Source: CBDDCX01 sp965226925 (GTDB lineage: Bacteria; Gemmatimonadota; Gemmatimonadetes; Longimicrobiales; Gaopeijiaceae). From it: a stretch of DNA of 64,000 nucleotides. This document shows positions 9,385 to 18,732 of this stretch, piece by piece. Location of the stretch: positions 84,399 through 148,398 of the forward strand of contig CBDDEN010000005.1 of NCBI GenBank assembly GCA_965226925.1. The letters are read 5' to 3'. The first letter of the stretch is position 1, and every line of letters begins with the position of its first letter. The notes beneath the pieces were generated by a model. It was not told the origin of the DNA and did no database searches. It saw only the letters and a list, made by a program, of their open reading frames with translations. The translations under genes and the position numbers were made by a program.

Positions 9385-10797
9385 ACCGGACCGTTCCTTT
9401 TCGCATTCTCGGCTCTCACCGGGCTCCTTTTTCTGAACGCGGTCGCCCAACGGATGGACGACCTCGTCGGAAAGGGACTCGCCTGGAGTGTGATCGGGGA
9501 GTTCATGCTCCTGTCTCTCCCTCACACGATCGCGCTCACGCTTCCCATGGCCATCCTGGTATCTGTACTGTATACGTTCAGCGAGCTTACCGCCGCCAAC
9601 GAAATCACCGCCATGGCCGCGGGGGGTATCAGACCGCTCCGGATTCTTCTCCCACTCCTCGGGGTCGGTACAATCCTCGCATGCGTGATGCTGTTTTTCA
9701 ACGACCAAGTGCTCCCGGAGGCCAACCACAGACTCAAGAACCTGATCATCGACATCTCCCAGAAGAGTCCCACCTTCGAGCTGCGCGAGCGGGTCATCAA
9801 TCAGATCAAGACCGAGGATCGACGCGGAGCAGTGTACCTCCAGGCAGCGGGCATCGACCGCGCTACGAACGAGATGATGGAGGTCGTCATTTACGATCTG
9901 AGCGACCCGCGCGCTCACCGAACGACCTATGCAGCGCGTGGAACGATGGCGTTCAGCGAGAATCGCACTGACCTGTACCTGACGCTCTACGATGGCTACG
10001 TCCTCGAAGCCGACCAGAGCCGCTCCGGTGAATTCAACCGATCGGAATTCGAGGTCCAAATCGTTCCTCTGCGGGGGGTCGGAGATGAGCTCGAGCGCAG
10101 AGAGGGGGGCAGCGTACGAAGCGACCGCGAGATGTCCATCGCGTTGTTGAGGGCCGAGATCGACAGCCGCGCCGAGGATCTCGACCGGGTTCGCCAACAG
10201 AGTCTCGAACAAGCCCGAAAGGCGATCACGGACGCGCTGGGGTATCCTGCGCCGGACCTGCCCAGGGGTGACGCAGCGGAATCGGCTTCCCGAGGAGGAC
10301 GGGGCTCGGTAATCGCGCGGGACCTCGGCCGACAGTTCTTCACAACTACCGATGATCTCACTCGGCAAACGGCGTTGGCCGGCCGCCAGAACTACGGCCG
10401 CCTTTCGGCGCTTCAGTCGGCATCGGATCAGTTCCGTGTGGAGATCCATAAGAAATACGCCATCGCATTCGCGTGTATCGTGTTCGTCCTGATCGGCGCC
10501 CCATTGGGCATCCGATTCCCACGGGGAGGGATCGGTATGGTCATCGTCGCTTCGGTGGCCATCTTTGCCGTGTACTGGGCGGGCCTGATCGGCGGAGAGA
10601 ACCTGGCCAGCGAGGGCGTGGTTACACCATTTTGGGCCATGTGGACAGCCGACCTCGTCTTCCTCGGTCTCGGCATCGCGCTGGCTGCACGCATGAGCCG
10701 AACCGCGGGCGCCAATAGCGGGGGTGGCCTCAGCGAGGTGCTGTTCAACTTCTCGAGTTGGGGGCGCAGGATGGCGACCCTTTATCGCAAGGCATGA
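9349..10797 (+). CDS. lptF: LPS export permease LptF (YjgP/YjgQ family)
   Basis: Inner-membrane permease subunit of the LptB2FG exporter that extracts lipopolysaccharide towards LptC/A/D. It starts at ATG 9349 (MRIITKYLIRAHTGPFLF). Hydrophobic helices lie near residues 15-35, 55-80 and 100-120, then a periplasmic beta-jellyroll region, then three C-terminal helices beginning at KYAIAFACIVFVLIGAPLGI (about 365-475). The motif ELTAANEITAMAAGGI is the conserved LptF/G cytosolic coupling helix. At 482 residues it is about 120 longer than usual; the excess is a charged, partly helical insertion at about 250-362 before the fourth helix. Its stop overlaps the lptG start (ATGA). Confidence 0.92.
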   Translation: MRIITKYLIRAHTGPFLFAFSALTGLLFLNAVAQRMDDLVGKGLAWSVIGEFMLLSLPHTIALTLPMAILVSVLYTFSELTAANEITAMAAGGIRPLRILLPLLGVGTILACVMLFFNDQVLPEANHRLKNLIIDISQKSPTFELRERVINQIKTEDRRGAVYLQAAGIDRATNEMMEVVIYDLSDPRAHRTTYAARGTMAFSENRTDLYLTLYDGYVLEADQSRSGEFNRSEFEVQIVPLRGVGDELERREGGSVRSDREMSIALLRAEIDSRAEDLDRVRQQSLEQARKAITDALGYPAPDLPRGDAAESASRGGRGSVIARDLGRQFFTTTDDLTRQTALAGRQNYGRLSALQSASDQFRVEIHKKYAIAFACIVFVLIGAPLGIRFPRGGIGMVIVASVAIFAVYWAGLIGGENLASEGVVTPFWAMWTADLVFLGLGIALAARMSRTAGANSGGGLSEVLFNFSSWGRRMATLYRKA

Positions 10798-11867
10798 TCA
10801 GGATTCTGGACATGCTGATCGCGCGGACGTTCCTGCGCATCTTTGTACTGTTCGTCCTCGGCGCCCCCCTCTTGTTCATCGTGGGTGACCTCGTCGAACA
10901 GGTGGACCGGTACTTCGACCGGGGACTTACGGTAGGCGAGGTCGCTACCGCCTACGTTTACATGCTCCCCGAGTTCATCTTCTGGTCCTTCCCGATCGCC
11001 GCGCTGATCGCGGCGGTGTTCACCGTCCACTCTATGACGCAGCACCGAGAGGTCCTTGCCGCCAAGGCCGGGGGGATCTCGTTTCATCGCTTGATGGCGC
11101 CGCTCCTGGTGGTGGGCCTGGTCCTGACCGGGGCCGGACTCATCCTCAGCGAGGTGGTGCCGGTGGCCAAGCGACGCTCCGGGCAGATTCTCCGCAGCGA
11201 AGAGGTCGGACGCCAGTGGCGCGCCGACTTCGTATTCAAGACCGACGACGACCGGACGCTGACGGTGAGAAGACTCAACATCTTCCCACCGTCGATGACC
11301 CAGGTGGTCCTGGAGGTTCCTGCCGGATCGAATGGGGAGGTGGCCCAGCATCTCCAGGCGATACGAGCGCCCTTCGACAGCGTGCGGGGATGGACGTTTG
11401 AGAATGGGTATCTTCGCATCCTCCCCGACCGGGCGGCTCCGTTGACGTTTTACTTCGACTCGCTAAGGTCGAGTGGCTTCGGCGAGCCCCCAAGGGGTCT
11501 CCTCGCGCAGCCCAACGACGAGGACGAGATGACCGACTCCGAAATCGACCGGATGGTGGCCAACATCACGCGCTCGGGCGGCGATGCGAGCACGCTGGTG
11601 GTCGAGAAGGCACAACGGAAGGCCATCGCGGTAGCGACGTTGGTGATCATTCTGTTCGGTGCGCCGCTCGCCACGAGCTCCCGGCGGGGGGGGGCCGCCT
11701 ACGGAATCGGGGTCGCGCTGGGGTCGACGATCCTCTACCTGCTCCTGTTCCGGTTGGCGGGAGCCGCAGGCCAGTCCGGAGCCCTCTCACCGGTACTATC
11801 CGCCTGGCTTCCTAACATGCTGTTCCTGGCGTGCGGACTCATCCTTCTCAAGCGCGTGAGGACTTGA
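10794..11867 (+). CDS. lptG: LPS export permease LptG (YjgP/YjgQ family)
   Basis: Partner permease of LptF in the LPS transport complex. It starts at ATG 10794, overlapping the lptF TGA, which implies translational coupling; an upstream in-frame start at 10758 lies inside lptF and is unlikely. The 357 residues match the family. It has three N-terminal helices, the coupling motif QHREVLAAKAGG near residue 85, a periplasmic jellyroll (about 125-260), and C-terminal helices from KAIAVATLVIILFGAPLA onwards. The order F then G could be swapped by similarity search since the paralogues resemble each other. LptB, LptA and LptC genes are not in the window. Confidence 0.9.
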   Translation: MIRILDMLIARTFLRIFVLFVLGAPLLFIVGDLVEQVDRYFDRGLTVGEVATAYVYMLPEFIFWSFPIAALIAAVFTVHSMTQHREVLAAKAGGISFHRLMAPLLVVGLVLTGAGLILSEVVPVAKRRSGQILRSEEVGRQWRADFVFKTDDDRTLTVRRLNIFPPSMTQVVLEVPAGSNGEVAQHLQAIRAPFDSVRGWTFENGYLRILPDRAAPLTFYFDSLRSSGFGEPPRGLLAQPNDEDEMTDSEIDRMVANITRSGGDASTLVVEKAQRKAIAVATLVIILFGAPLATSSRRGGAAYGIGVALGSTILYLLLFRLAGAAGQSGALSPVLSAWLPNMLFLACGLILLKRVRT

Positions 11868-11886
11868 GGGCTCAGCCACTTCGTTA

Positions 11887-12789
11887 TCAGGCCTCCAGGG
11901 CCGCTAGAAACTCCAGAAACCCTCCCGTCAGACTGCCTCCGGACACCTCCTGGACTGGTCCGGTGAGAGTGATTTCCATCGCCGCCGTGACGGTGACCTC
12001 CATGCTGCCACCCTCCATACGAACCTCGAACTGGCCGGGTGTGGCCCTTCCCGACTTCACCGCGGCGGCCGCGACCGCGCAGGCCGACGTTCCCGAGGCG
12101 GAGGTCGGTCCCACCCCTCTCTCCCAGATTCGCGCCTCCAGGGTTTGGCCGTCGAGCACGCGGGCGACCTGGACGTTCGTACCGTCAGCGAAGGCAGGGT
12201 GAACGGCAATTTCTGGCCCGATCTCGTCGATGAGCTCGGGCTCCCACTCCTCGGGAAAGACCACCGCATGGGGATTTCCAATCGACACGGGATGGACGAT
12301 CGGGCTTCCGGCCCCGCCGAGATCGAGTCTGTGGTCCGCGTCCAAGGCTCCAGGGTCGAGTCCGACGGCTTGGGGTCCATGCGCGGCGCGGCCCATCTCC
12401 GCTGAAACCTCATACAGGCCTCGTTCCGGGGGACCCAACACATGAAGCCGAAGGGTATCCCCCCCCACCGACACGTCGAAAGGCTCGTCGCCCACCAGCC
12501 CCTCGCGGGCCAAGTACGCAGCCAGAATCCGGAGGCCGTTGCCGCTCCGCTCGAACTCGGAGCCGTCCGGATTGAACATGCGGAGGGAAAACGGCCGGCT
12601 GGCCCGATGGAGAAGGAGGACGATTCCGTCGCTCCCAGGGCCCCTCCAGCGGTCACAGACCGCGATGATGCCCTCGGCGTCGAGCACCCAGTCGTCACCG
12701 GCCTCGAACACGAGGTAGTCGTTTCCAAGGCCATGCCCCTTGAAGAACGCCGAGCCAGCGCAGGCCGTGTCCCGCTCTGAGAGAGTCAC
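11887..12789 (-). CDS. Diaminopimelate epimerase-like protein lacking both catalytic cysteines
   Basis: Has the DapF fold: N-terminal FFKGHGLGNDYLVFE, SDGIV, MFNPDGSEFERSGNGLR near 71-87, SIGNPHAVVF near 169-178 and ERGVGPTSASGTSACA near 223-238. Length 300 residues is normal. DapF interconverts LL- and meso-diaminopimelate with two cysteines (Cys73 and Cys217 in E. coli). Here the aligned positions are Ser82 (codon AGC) and Ser232 (codon TCG); the only cysteine nearby, Cys237, is the distal family position. So a standard two-thiol epimerase is not expected. It could be a divergent racemase or other isomerase of the superfamily, or an inactive relative. It converges on lptG and diverges from metH. 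I leave the dapF symbol off for this reason. Confidence 0.85.
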   Translation of the reverse strand: MTLSERDTACAGSAFFKGHGLGNDYLVFEAGDDWVLDAEGIIAVCDRWRGPGSDGIVLLLHRASRPFSLRMFNPDGSEFERSGNGLRILAAYLAREGLVGDEPFDVSVGGDTLRLHVLGPPERGLYEVSAEMGRAAHGPQAVGLDPGALDADHRLDLGGAGSPIVHPVSIGNPHAVVFPEEWEPELIDEIGPEIAVHPAFADGTNVQVARVLDGQTLEARIWERGVGPTSASGTSACAVAAAAVKSGRATPGQFEVRMEGGSMEVTVTAAMEITLTGPVQEVSGGSLTGGFLEFLAALEA

Positions 12790-13085
12790 TTCGAGCTACT
12801 CATGGTCCGTGTCCTCGGTCGCTTTCCGGCTCGCGCGAGCCCGGAGAGATCGGGAACGGCTACCGCGTGGAGGACCGGCGCGCAACCGCGGAGCCGGCGA
12901 GGCCTAGGAATCGCTCCACGGAGGCACTACCTTTTTCAGAGACGTTGGAAGGGGTGATTTGAGGCGTATTGCGGCCCGACACAAACCGCTAAAAAGCCAG
13001 ACCTCGACGCGGAACGATCGCGACGGGGTTTTGAAATTCGGACCTCCCCTCCCCGCATGACTCCGAGAGGCGAGATACGAGATCC
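12790..13085. other. Divergent intergenic region between DapF-like gene and metH
   Basis: About 300 bases that must hold promoters for both flanking genes. I looked for a SAM or cobalamin riboswitch because metH follows. No B12-box-like sequence, SAM-I core or tRNA-like fold was recognised. The last 30 bases before metH (agaggcgagatacgagatcc) give no strong Shine-Dalgarno sequence. No convincing small gene is present. Confidence 0.5.
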
Positions 13086-16000
13086 ATGGGCAGGTCCACT
13101 CCCACCGGTGGCCGCACCGCGGCGCTCCAAGCGGTTCTAGCGAGGCGAATCCTCGTTCTGGACGGTGCCATGGGCACCATGATCCAGAGCTATGGGCTGG
13201 CCGAGGAAGATTTTCGGGGTGACGTCTACCCGGATCATCCGGATGCGCTCTTCGGGGCCAATGATCTGTTGTCCGTCACGCGGCCCGAATTGATCCAGGA
13301 GATCCACCGGGCCTACCTCGAAGCGGGCTCGGACATCATCGAGACCAACACGTTCAACGCGCAGGCGATCTCGCTCTCCGACTACGGGCTCGAGGGGGAA
13401 GCATATCGGCTGAACGTGGCGGCCGCAGATCTGGCTCGGCGTGCGGCCGATGAGATGACGGCCCGAACGCCCGACAAGCCTCGCTTCGTGTGCGGCAGCA
13501 TCGGCCCCACCAACCGTACGGCCTCGATCTCTCCAGACGTGGATGACCCTGCGTTGCGGAACGTCACCTTCGACGAGCTGGTGCAGGCCTACACGGATCA
13601 GGCGCGTGGGCTCATGGACGGAGGAGCCGACATCTTACTGGTCGAAACGATTTTCGACACGCTGAACGCGAAGGCCGCCGTCTTCGCTATCCTGGGGCTC
13701 TTCGAAGAGAGAGGTGCGTCCCTTCCGCTGATGATCTCGGGAACGATCACGGACGCCAGCGGCCGCACTCTGAGCGGGCAGACGACCGAGGCCTTTTATA
13801 ACTCCATCCGGCACGCCGAGCCGTTATCCGTGGGACTGAACTGCGCCCTCGGGGCGGAGCAACTTCGACCGTACCTGGAAGAGCTCTCGCAGATCGCAGA
13901 TGTGCCGGTGAGTTGTCACCCGAACGCCGGACTTCCGAATGCCTTCGGGGAATACGACGAAACGCCGGACCTCACCTCGAAAATCATCCGGGAGTTCGCC
14001 GAGGCCGAGTTCGTCAACATCGTAGGTGGCTGTTGCGGTACCGTGCCTGCCCACATCGAAGCGATCGCGGACGCCGTCGCGGACCTACCACCGCGAACCG
14101 TTCCAAAACACGAGCCCCGGTTCCGGGTGAGCGGCCTCGAAGCCCTCACGATTGGACCGGACTCCCTGTTCGCGGATATCGGAGAGCGCACCAACGTCAC
14201 AGGCTCGAAGCGTTTCCGGGATCTCATCACCGACGACGCCTACGAGGCCGCCGTCGAGGTGGCCCGCCAGCAGGTGGCGAGCGGTGCACAGATGCTCGAC
14301 ATCAACATGGACGAGGGCCTGCTCGATTCGGTCGAGGCCATGACCACGTTCCTCAACCTGCTCGGCTCCGAGCCATCCGTGAGCCGAATTCCCTTCGTGG
14401 TCGATTCGTCGCGCTGGGAGGTTATCGAGGCGGGGCTCAAGTGCGTGCAGGGCAAGAGCGTCGTGAATTCGATCAGCCTCAAGGACGGCGAAGCGGCATT
14501 CGTCGAAAAGGCTCGCCTGGCGAGGCGTTACGGAGCCGCGGTGATCGTCATGGCATTCGACGAGGAAGGCCAGGCAGACACCGTCGAACGTAAGGTCGCC
14601 ATATGTGAGCGCGCGGCCCAAGTGCTCCGCGAGAGGGTGTGCTTCCCGCTCGAGGACGTGATCTTCGACCCCAACATCTTCGCGGTGGGAACCGGCATCG
14701 AAGAGCACAACACGTATGCCATCGCCTTCCTCGAAGCCACCCGGCAGATCAAGGAGCGCATTCCGCACGTGCACGTGAGTGGGGGGCTGAGCAACGTTTC
14801 GTTCGCGTTTCGAGGGAGCCCGCGTGTGCGCGAGGCGATGCACTCGGCGTTCCTTTATCACGCCATCCAGGCGGGCTTGGACATGGCCATCGTGAACGCC
14901 GGCGCCCTCCCGGTCTACGACGACGTGCCGGCCGACCTTCTCGAGGCGGTCGAGGACGTGCTCTTCAACCGGCGCCCCGACGCGACCGACCGCCTGACTG
15001 CGCTTGCCGAGCAATACGCCGGAGCGACGCGGGAGCAGGTCTTGATCAATCAGGAATGGCGGTCCGAGCCTGTGGAAGATCGTCTCCGCTACGCTCTCGT
15101 GCAGGGGATCACGGAGCACATCGAGGACGACACCGAGGAGGCGAGGAGCCAACGGGCTCGGGCACTGGAGGTGATCGAGGGCCCCCTCATGGACGGCATG
15201 AACGAAGTCGGAGATCTGTTCGGAGCCGGGAAAATGTTCTTGCCACAGGTCGTGAAGAGCGCCCGGGTTATGAAGAAGGCGGTGGCGTATCTGGAGCCCT
15301 TCTTGGACGCCGAGAAGGCCGCGGGCGGGGAGGACAAGAAGTCCGGCACCCTGGTGCTCATGGCCACGGTGAAGGGCGACGTGCATGACATCGGTAAGAA
15401 CATCGTTTCGGTCGTGCTTCAGTGTAACGGCTACGAGGTCGTGGACCTCGGTGTCATGGTCCCCGCTGAGACGATCCTTAAGGAGGCCCGGGACCGAAAA
15501 GCCGACGTGATCGGGCTGAGTGGGCTCATCACGCCGTCCCTCGAACAGATGGTCCATGTGGCAGCCGAGATGGAGCGGCTCGACTTCGACCTGCCCCTCC
15601 TGATCGGTGGTGCGACGACGTCTCGCAGACACACGGCCGTTCGAATCGAGGGGAAGTACACAGGCCCGACGGTTCACGTCGTGGACGCCTCACGGTGTGT
15701 TCCCGTCCTCCGGGCCCTTCTGGACGCCGCGAAGCGAGGCGCGTTCATCGCACAGATCAGTGAGGAATACGCACGGGAGCGGGAGGCGCACGCCGCCAGA
15801 GCGGCGAGATCCAAACTCATTTCCATCGAAGCGGCTCGGAACAACAAGGTGGCTTTGGACTGGACCGGTTCCGAACCCACAACCCCGCGCGAGCCCGGAA
15901 TTCATCTCTTCGACGACTATTCCCTCGCCGAGCTCGTCGACTATATCGACTGGAGCCCGTTTTTTCAGGCCTGGGAACTCAAGGGCCGGTATCCGGAGAT

Positions 16001-16805
16001 CCTCGATGACTCGACGGTGGGAGAGCAGGCCCGCGTCCTGTACTCCGACGCCAAGAAAATGCTCGACCGTATGGTTTCCGAAGGCCTGTTGAGCGCCCGC
16101 GGCGTGGTTGGTCTGTTTCGCGCCCACAGTGTGGGGGACGATATCGAGGTGCTGGGTGAGGACGAAGAATGGTATACGGTCCACGGTCTTCGCCAACAGT
16201 TCGAGAAAAAGCCCGGGCGGCCCAACGCTTGCTTGTCGGACTTTGTGGCACCAAGGGAGTCGGGGCTCACCGATCACCTCGGTGCGTTCGTGGTCACCAC
16301 TGGGCTCGGTCTGGACGAGCTGTGCGCGTCACTCGAAGAGGACCACGATGACTACGGAAGCATCATGGCCAAGGCATTAGCCGACCGCCTGGCGGAAGCG
16401 TTCGCGGAGCGGCTGCACGAGCGCGTTCGGCAGGATCTTTGGGGACACGAGGCGGGCGACGGCCTCTCCAGCGCCGACCTGATCTCTGAGCGCTATTCCG
16501 GGATCCGGCCGGCACCAGGATATCCGGCCTGCCCGGACCATACCGAGAAGAGGACGTTGTTCACACTACTGGGCGCGGAGCGCCACACGGGTGTCAGCCT
16601 CACGGAGAGCTTCGCCATGCTGCCGGGGGCCTCGGTGTCCGGCTGGTACTTCGCGCACCCGGAAGCCCACTACTTCGGCGTGGGCCGGATCGGAAAGGAT
16701 CAGGTGACCGATTACGCGGAAAGGAAGGGAATGTCGATGGCGGACGCCGAGCGCTGGCTCCAGCCCAACCTGGGGTACGAGCCGGAGGAGGGGTCCCGTG
16801 AGTAG
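13086..16805 (+). CDS. metH: Cobalamin-dependent methionine synthase
   Basis: Transfers the methyl group of 5-methyltetrahydrofolate to homocysteine through methylcobalamin. At 1,239 residues it is the full four-module enzyme. The homocysteine domain spans about 10-330 with zinc cysteines in GLNCALG (about 252) and GGCCGT (about 316). The pterin domain (about 345-640) contains ERTNVTGSKRF and DINMDEGLLD. The cap and B12 domains (about 650-890) include DVHDIGKN, with the cobalt-ligating His near 766, and LSGLITPSL. The AdoMet reactivation domain reaches the C-terminus with RPAPGYPACPDH and ESFAMLPGASVSG. All key motifs are intact. Its stop overlaps the GTG start of the next gene, so the two are co-translated. 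The start at ATG 13086 is the first Met of a domain-consistent N-terminus. Confidence 0.97.
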   Translation: MGRSTPTGGRTAALQAVLARRILVLDGAMGTMIQSYGLAEEDFRGDVYPDHPDALFGANDLLSVTRPELIQEIHRAYLEAGSDIIETNTFNAQAISLSDYGLEGEAYRLNVAAADLARRAADEMTARTPDKPRFVCGSIGPTNRTASISPDVDDPALRNVTFDELVQAYTDQARGLMDGGADILLVETIFDTLNAKAAVFAILGLFEERGASLPLMISGTITDASGRTLSGQTTEAFYNSIRHAEPLSVGLNCALGAEQLRPYLEELSQIADVPVSCHPNAGLPNAFGEYDETPDLTSKIIREFAEAEFVNIVGGCCGTVPAHIEAIADAVADLPPRTVPKHEPRFRVSGLEALTIGPDSLFADIGERTNVTGSKRFRDLITDDAYEAAVEVARQQVASGAQMLDINMDEGLLDSVEAMTTFLNLLGSEPSVSRIPFVVDSSRWEVIEAGLKCVQGKSVVNSISLKDGEAAFVEKARLARRYGAAVIVMAFDEEGQADTVERKVAICERAAQVLRERVCFPLEDVIFDPNIFAVGTGIEEHNTYAIAFLEATRQIKERIPHVHVSGGLSNVSFAFRGSPRVREAMHSAFLYHAIQAGLDMAIVNAGALPVYDDVPADLLEAVEDVLFNRRPDATDRLTALAEQYAGATREQVLINQEWRSEPVEDRLRYALVQGITEHIEDDTEEARSQRARALEVIEGPLMDGMNEVGDLFGAGKMFLPQVVKSARVMKKAVAYLEPFLDAEKAAGGEDKKSGTLVLMATVKGDVHDIGKNIVSVVLQCNGYEVVDLGVMVPAETILKEARDRKADVIGLSGLITPSLEQMVHVAAEMERLDFDLPLLIGGATTSRRHTAVRIEGKYTGPTVHVVDASRCVPVLRALLDAAKRGAFIAQISEEYAREREAHAARAARSKLISIEAARNNKVALDWTGSEPTTPREPGIHLFDDYSLAELVDYIDWSPFFQAWELKGRYPEILDDSTVGEQARVLYSDAKKMLDRMVSEGLLSARGVVGLFRAHSVGDDIEVLGEDEEWYTVHGLRQQFEKKPGRPNACLSDFVAPRESGLTDHLGAFVVTTGLGLDELCASLEEDHDDYGSIMAKALADRLAEAFAERLHERVRQDLWGHEAGDGLSSADLISERYSGIRPAPGYPACPDHTEKRTLFTLLGAERHTGVSLTESFAMLPGASVSGWYFAHPEAHYFGVGRIGKDQVTDYAERKGMSMADAERWLQPNLGYEPEEGSRE

Positions 16806-18672
16806 CCGGGAAGCGAACCATTCCGCCTTGAGGAAACTCATCGATGACGGGCGCGTCCACGTGATGGATGGGGCGATGGGAACCGAACTCTACGCCAGTG
16901 GCGTCTTCGTCAACGTCTCGTACGACGGGCTCAACCTCGAAACGCCCGACGTGGTAGAGAACGTGCACCGGAACTATGTGAACGCCGGCGCCGAGGTTAT
17001 CGAGACCAACACCTTCGGCGCTAATCCGGTCAAGCTCTCCAGCTACGGCCTGGCTGACCGAACGGAGGAAATCAACCACGCGGCCGTGGAACTGGCACTC
17101 AGGGCAGCCCAGGGCAGGGTCTTGGTGGTCGGGGCTATCGGGCCGTTGGGCATCCGCATCGAGCCGCTCGGACCGACGTCCCGTGAGGAGGCACAGGAGT
17201 TCTATCACCGACAGGCGGATGGGCTCGTGGAGGGCGGCGTGGACGGCTTCGTGCTCGAAACCTTCAGCGACCTCAACGAAATGGAGCAAGCGTTCAAGGC
17301 CGTCCGGAGCCGCTCGTCCCTCCCCGTCATGTGCCAGGTCACCGTGGGGGAGGACTGCTGCACGTCGTACGGAACGTCTCCGGAGGACGTCGCCACCGCA
17401 GTCACGGCGTGGGGTGCAGACGTGATCGGAATCAATTGCTCCGTCGGACCGGCCGTCATGCTGGATGCGGTGGAGCGGATGGCCCAAGTTACCGATCTAC
17501 CTCTTTCGGCCCAGCCCAACGCCGGACTGCCTCGAGCGGTAGGCGATCGCAAGATCTACCTCGCCAGCCCGGAGTACATGGCACAGTACGCCCGCCGAAT
17601 GATCGAGGCGGGAGCTCGCTTCGTTGGCGGATGCTGCGGCACGGGCCCGGAACACATCCGAAGCATCCGAGCTCTGGTGGGCGGCCAGCGACCGCCGTCC
17701 ATACGAGTCCGCCCGGGCTCACACGCCGAGCCGCACGACACGCCCATTCAGCCGGACGTGCCGCTCGGCGAGCGCTCCGCGTGGGGACGAAAGATCGCCG
17801 AGGGCAGCTTTGTCACCAGTATCGAGGTTACGCCGCCCAGGGGTTGGGACGCCGAAGACCTCCTGGGGCAGTGTCGCCGCATCCAGGCCGCCGGAGCCGA
17901 TACGGTGAACGTCCTGGATCACCCGCATGCCCACGCTCGGATGAGCGCCCTGCCCGCCGCCCTGCTGATCGAAAGGGAGGTGGGCATCGAGACCATCGTT
18001 CACTATCCCTGCCGCGACCGAAACATGACTCGCATGATCAGCGACCTGCTCGGAGCGGCGGCCGCCAGGCTACACAATCTTCTCCTGGTCACAGGGCGCC
18101 CACCCACGACCGGTCCCTACCCCGACTCGACGGCCTCCCTGGACATCGACTCGATCGGACTCACCAACGTGGTCCATGGGCTGAATCGAGGCGTCGACCC
18201 CGGGGGCAACGCGATCGGCGTACCCACGCGCTTCGTCATCGGGGCGAGGGTCAACCAGGTCGCCGTGGACCAAGACCGTGAAGCAGGACGCCTGAAGTGG
18301 AAGGTCGACGCCGGCGTCGACTTCGTGATCACGCAGCCGGTGTTCGACGCGGGACGGCTCCATGCCTTCCTGGAGCGCGTGCCCGACGTGTCCATACCCG
18401 TCGTGGCAAGTCTACGCCCGCTCACCTCGCTCCGTGAGGCCGAGTTCCTACACAACGAGGTCCCAGGCGTCCACATCCCCGAGGAGATCATGAACCGCAT
18501 GGCCGATGCGGAACGGGACGGTGAAGAAGCCGCCAGGGCCGAGGGCGTGAAGGTGGCCCTCGAGGTATTTGAGTCGATCCGAGACTCGATCGCCGGAGCC
18601 CACGTCCATGTACCGGACGGCAATCTCGACGGAGCACTGGAGATTCTTTCAGGCGTTATCGACTCGCTCTAA
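16798..18672 (+). CDS. Bifunctional homocysteine S-methyltransferase / methylenetetrahydrofolate reductase
   Basis: A two-domain fusion of the YitJ type, 624 residues. Residues about 10-290 are a homocysteine methyltransferase with DGAMGTELY, the zinc motifs GINCSVGPA and GGCCGTGPEH. Residues about 325-610 are a flavin-dependent MTHFR with the catalytic Glu in SIEVTPPRG, the HYPCRDRN motif and TGRPP. The MTHFR half makes 5-methyl-THF, the substrate of MetH encoded immediately upstream, so the overlapping pair (GTG at 16798 inside the metH stop) forms a compact remethylation unit. The N-terminal half may use S-methylmethionine or another donor; the substrate cannot be read from the sequence. 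Confidence 0.93.
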   Translation: MSSREANHSALRKLIDDGRVHVMDGAMGTELYASGVFVNVSYDGLNLETPDVVENVHRNYVNAGAEVIETNTFGANPVKLSSYGLADRTEEINHAAVELALRAAQGRVLVVGAIGPLGIRIEPLGPTSREEAQEFYHRQADGLVEGGVDGFVLETFSDLNEMEQAFKAVRSRSSLPVMCQVTVGEDCCTSYGTSPEDVATAVTAWGADVIGINCSVGPAVMLDAVERMAQVTDLPLSAQPNAGLPRAVGDRKIYLASPEYMAQYARRMIEAGARFVGGCCGTGPEHIRSIRALVGGQRPPSIRVRPGSHAEPHDTPIQPDVPLGERSAWGRKIAEGSFVTSIEVTPPRGWDAEDLLGQCRRIQAAGADTVNVLDHPHAHARMSALPAALLIEREVGIETIVHYPCRDRNMTRMISDLLGAAAARLHNLLLVTGRPPTTGPYPDSTASLDIDSIGLTNVVHGLNRGVDPGGNAIGVPTRFVIGARVNQVAVDQDREAGRLKWKVDAGVDFVITQPVFDAGRLHAFLERVPDVSIPVVASLRPLTSLREAEFLHNEVPGVHIPEEIMNRMADAERDGEEAARAEGVKVALEVFESIRDSIAGAHVHVPDGNLDGALEILSGVIDSL

Positions 18673-18732
18673 AAGGGGTCGACCCGGCGATTCGGGTGCC
18701 CGCAGCCGCAGCCCTCCGGACTACGAGCGTCT

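Noticed and set aside
9385..10449. Extension of the SprA-like frame over lptF
   Set aside because: The extension is antisense to a well-conserved lptF and has no signal peptide or domain; the protein is best started at 9384 or 9261.
12790..13085. Cobalamin or SAM riboswitch before metH
   Set aside because: No B12-box or SAM-I core motif was found by eye; a covariance-model search would be decisive.
14085..15677. 530-codon open frame opposite metH
   Set aside because: Fully antisense to the conserved methionine synthase; its translation is biased and has no family features. Long antisense frames are expected at this GC.
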